NCBI GenBank assembly: GCA_021788955.1
Contig: JAJYKC010000006.1
Location: forward strand, 1 to 15,965
Reading direction: 5' to 3'
Length of the DNA stretch: 15,965 nt
Source: Acidobacteriota bacterium
Lineage (GTDB): Bacteria; Acidobacteriota; Terriglobia; Bryobacterales; Bryobacteraceae
Positions 13,617-15,965 of this stretch are shown here, piece by piece. Position 1 is the first letter of the stretch; the number at the start of each line of letters is the position of its first letter. Below the pieces are notes generated by a model. It was not told the DNA's origin and ran no database searches. It saw only the letters and a list, made by a program, of their open reading frames with translations. Position numbers and translations under genes: made by a program.

Positions 13617-15637
13617 GACGGCTCATTCTGGTACTGGCGGGTCTGACGGCGGCCTACGGGCAGAACGTGGCGGTGGCGACGGCCCCGGCGCCTGCCGACG
13701 ACAAGGGCAGCAGCAACACGGACAGTTCGGCGGCCCAGACTCCCGCCGCCGGGACCGGTAACGAGTGGCTGACCGGGTCGTTCGACCTAGGGTGGCGGAC
13801 GGTGAGCGGGATCGGCGGCAGCGTGGACACATACCGGAGTATCATCAATCTGGGCGACGGACCCAGGCTGGTGAACGCCGACTTCACGATCACGGACCCG
13901 AAGCATCGCGCCTTCGACACGATCAACGTGCGGGCGTCGGACTGGGGCGGCGATCCGTATTCGACAGTTCACGTCGACGCACACAAAAAGAACTGGTACG
14001 ACTTTACGGCCGACTACCGTGACATTGCGTATTTCAACGCCCTGCCTTCGTTCGCCGATCCGCTTCTCAGCTCCGGGATGACGCTCGACGAGCAGAGTTT
14101 TGACACGCGGCGGAGAATCGGCAACTTCGAGATCGACATCCTTCCGAACCACTGGTTCACTCCGTATTTCGCCTTTGACAGCGACACGGGGGCGGGGACC
14201 GGCGTCAACGGATATGTCACCGGCACGACGGCATATCCTGTACCAACGACGTTTGACGATCAGACGCGGATGTACCGCGCTGGCGTGCGAATGGAATTCA
14301 AGAAGTTCCATGTGACGCTGGAGCAGGGCGGGACGACGTTTGAATCCAACCAGAGCCAGTATCAACCCAGCGGGCAGACCAATTACGGCAATATGTTCAA
14401 TCCGGTGTTTGGGCAAACGCTGCTCCTGTCCGGCCTGGGCACCACATATGGACTCACCGGAAACAGCATTTACACCAAAGCCCTGGTGACGGCGAACCCG
14501 TTTTCGTGGCTCGATCTGAGCGGCCAGTTCCTCTACAGCCAACCGACGACGAATGTGAACTATCTGGCGAACGCGGCCGGCAACCTGTATCTGCCGAGCC
14601 AGGTTCTGTTCTACAGCTCGCAGCAGTTCCTAATCGCTTCCGAAGCCGAGATGCCGCATACGACCGGGAGTTTCAGTGCCGAAATCAGGCCGTTCCGGCG
14701 GCTGCGGATCATTGAGAGCTGGTTTACCGACCGGTTGCACAATGCCGGGTCGGCGAACTCGACCCAGACGCTTGCAGGCGGCCAGTTGGGCGCGAATTCG
14801 AGCGAGATTACCTCACTTCTGCTGGCGTCGACGCTGCTGACAAATTACAACGAAGAGCGCATCGACTTACTCTATGAGCTGACGCCGAAGATCACGCTGC
14901 GAGGCGGATATCGCTACGTGTGGGGCAATGCCGCGGACGCGGTGTTTCCGGCTGCAGGACTGGCAAGCGCGGACATGGGGCAGCTTCGCCGGAACAGCGT
15001 ACTAGGTGGGATCACGTACCATCCGACCACGAACTGGACGTTCTCCGGTTCTGCTGAGGGCGCATACGGGAGCGGTTCGTATTTCCGGACGAGCCTGTAC
15101 GATTACCAGAAGTCGCAGGCGCATGCATCCTGGCAGGCTTTGACGTCACTCAACGTGGCGGCTGATTTCTTTTTGCTGAAGAACCAGAATCCAACGCCGG
15201 GAATAAACTATGACATGGGCATGACATCGGAGTCGCTGTCGCTGACCTGGAATCCGCAAGGCAAGCCGTGGGACTTTCAGGGTAGTTACTCGCGTCAGGA
15301 TTTCCGCAGCCAGGTCGGTTATCTGATTCCACAGGATCTGCAGAGCGGGCTGTCGATTTACCGCGACAACGAGCACACGGCGACCGGGTTGTTTGATCTG
15401 AAACTGCCCGAGATCGGCGGCTTACAACCCAAGTTCTCGGCGGGAGGTTCGTTTTTCTTTGCCTCAGGGAGCCGTCCGACGCAGTTCTTTGAGCCGGTTG
15501 GAACCGTCTGGCTTCCGGTCTCTCGCCGTGTGAGTTTGTTTGCCGAGTGGCGGTACTTTGGCTATGGCGAGACGTTCTATATGTTTGAGGGATTCCGGGC
15601 GCACGTAGTGACTACCGGATTAAGGTTCACGCTATGA
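13613..15637 (+). CDS. MtrB/PioB-type outer-membrane beta-barrel porin
   Basis: A 674-residue exported protein that would sheath the decaheme wire. The signal peptide is residues 1-17 (R-R-L-I-L-V-L-A-G-L-T-A-A-Y-G). A Ser/Ala/Pro/Asp-rich linker follows (about 18-50). After E-W-L-T-G-S-F-D-L-G-W-R the rest alternates polar and aromatic/hydrophobic residues in many short stretches, as in beta-barrels. The size matches MtrB (about 700 residues). I find no cysteine in the whole protein, so the N-terminal CXXC of Shewanella MtrB is absent. The chain ends L-R-F-T-L, with Phe at the third-last position where many barrel proteins end in an aromatic residue. ATG 13613 overlaps the previous stop; a frame to 13565 lies inside the cytochrome gene. 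The family call rests on length, barrel pattern and gene context. Confidence 0.9.
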   Translation: MRRLILVLAGLTAAYGQNVAVATAPAPADDKGSSNTDSSAAQTPAAGTGNEWLTGSFDLGWRTVSGIGGSVDTYRSIINLGDGPRLVNADFTITDPKHRAFDTINVRASDWGGDPYSTVHVDAHKKNWYDFTADYRDIAYFNALPSFADPLLSSGMTLDEQSFDTRRRIGNFEIDILPNHWFTPYFAFDSDTGAGTGVNGYVTGTTAYPVPTTFDDQTRMYRAGVRMEFKKFHVTLEQGGTTFESNQSQYQPSGQTNYGNMFNPVFGQTLLLSGLGTTYGLTGNSIYTKALVTANPFSWLDLSGQFLYSQPTTNVNYLANAAGNLYLPSQVLFYSSQQFLIASEAEMPHTTGSFSAEIRPFRRLRIIESWFTDRLHNAGSANSTQTLAGGQLGANSSEITSLLLASTLLTNYNEERIDLLYELTPKITLRGGYRYVWGNAADAVFPAAGLASADMGQLRRNSVLGGITYHPTTNWTFSGSAEGAYGSGSYFRTSLYDYQKSQAHASWQALTSLNVAADFFLLKNQNPTPGINYDMGMTSESLSLTWNPQGKPWDFQGSYSRQDFRSQVGYLIPQDLQSGLSIYRDNEHTATGLFDLKLPEIGGLQPKFSAGGSFFFASGSRPTQFFEPVGTVWLPVSRRVSLFAEWRYFGYGETFYMFEGFRAHVVTTGLRFTL

Positions 15638-15965
15638 TGCAGCGTCTTGTACAGCGCAGTTGGGCGTGGTGCGGCGCACTCTTGATGCTCTCCTTGTCTT
15701 CGGCGTCGGTCCAGGCGGCGGTTCTCGGCGCCGACAGCGAACGCGGGCGGGGGCTCTTCGTGACGCTGTCATGCATACAGTGCCACAGCGTGAATGGATA
15801 TGGAGGCACGGTGGGCCCTGATCTCGGCCGTATCGTGGATCGTGGATTCACGCCTGCGTCTCTGGCGGCGACGATGTGGAATCACGCGCCCACGATGTGG
15901 CCGAAGATCCGGGCGCGGGGGCTCGAGATCGGCAACCTGGACGAACAGGCGGCGGCGGACAGATC
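15634..15965 (+). CDS. Exported monoheme cytochrome c, cut by the window end
   Basis: The first 110 residues of a class I-type cytochrome c; no stop is reached before the window ends. The signal peptide is residues 1-29 (W-C-G-A-L-L-M-L-S-L-S-S-A-S-V-Q-A-A). The mature part begins with S-E-R-G-R-G-L-F, then the heme site C-I-Q-C-H at 47-51, G-x-G-G-x-x-G-P-D-L downstream, and N-H-A-P-T-M-W, whose Met is a candidate axial ligand. The first ATG (15634) overlaps the porin stop as ATGA and has AAGG eight bases upstream. As the fourth coupled gene it may deliver electrons to, or take them from, the MtrA-like cytochrome in the periplasm; the direction is not shown by sequence. Total heme count and other domains downstream are unknown. 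Confidence 0.85.
   Translation, partial: MMQRLVQRSWAWCGALLMLSLSSASVQAAVLGADSERGRGLFVTLSCIQCHSVNGYGGTVGPDLGRIVDRGFTPASLAATMWNHAPTMWPKIRARGLEIGNLDEQAAADR

Noticed and set aside
1..15965. tRNA, rRNA, CRISPR, insertion sequence, integrase or phage signals
   Set aside because: None were seen on reading. The window is filled with ordinary single-copy genes, with no direct repeat arrays or transposase motifs.

Overview
This GC-rich window, densely packed with genes, looks like a chromosomal segment of a Gram-negative soil or sediment bacterium. The mix of genes (stand-alone DUF4159 protein, GH97 glycosidase, group II PLP decarboxylase of bacterial type, MtrC/DmsE/MtrB-type cytochrome cluster, cytochrome c with an NHAPTM segment) most resembles Acidobacteriota of the Solibacter/Bryobacter kind. 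That placement is inferred from gene content; there is no rRNA in the window to settle it. No tRNA, rRNA, CRISPR array, insertion sequence or attachment site was seen, and no gene-free stretch exceeds about 205 bases.

Region 1 (19-5623, minus strand) reads from right to left: a small protein of unknown function, a DapA/N-acetylneuraminate-lyase superfamily enzyme, a group II PLP decarboxylase, class 1B dihydroorotate dehydrogenase (pyrD), RidA, and, after a gap of about 100 bases, a protein with a nucleotidyltransferase motif. The four central genes are tightly coupled: dapA-like to decarboxylase by a GTGA overlap, decarboxylase to pyrD by 13 bases, pyrD to ridA by an ATGA overlap. Schiff-base and PLP chemistry beside RidA suggests a small amine/imine metabolism unit combined with a pyrimidine gene.

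Region 2 (5718-10349) holds a plus-strand DUF4159 protein convergent with a PilZ-domain protein. Next comes a two-gene minus-strand unit encoding a secreted GH97 alpha-glycosidase and an exported alpha/beta-hydrolase.

Region 3 (10553-15965, plus strand) is the highlight. It is a four-gene, translationally coupled operon for a probable trans-outer-membrane electron conduit: an exported decaheme cytochrome of the OmcA/MtrC family, a periplasmic decaheme cytochrome of the DmsE/MtrA family, a cysteine-free MtrB/PioB-type beta-barrel, and an exported monoheme cytochrome c cut by the window end. Gene order matches the Shewanella mtrC-mtrA-mtrB order and the genes overlap by 11, 4 and 4 bases. The visible operon encodes 21 heme sites. 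The implied path is periplasmic electrons to the MtrA-like protein, through the MtrB-like porin, to the MtrC-like surface protein, or the reverse direction. The surface cytochrome lacks a lipobox and carries a CX5C pair where Shewanella MtrC-type proteins have CX8C; these are the most interesting departures from the known systems.
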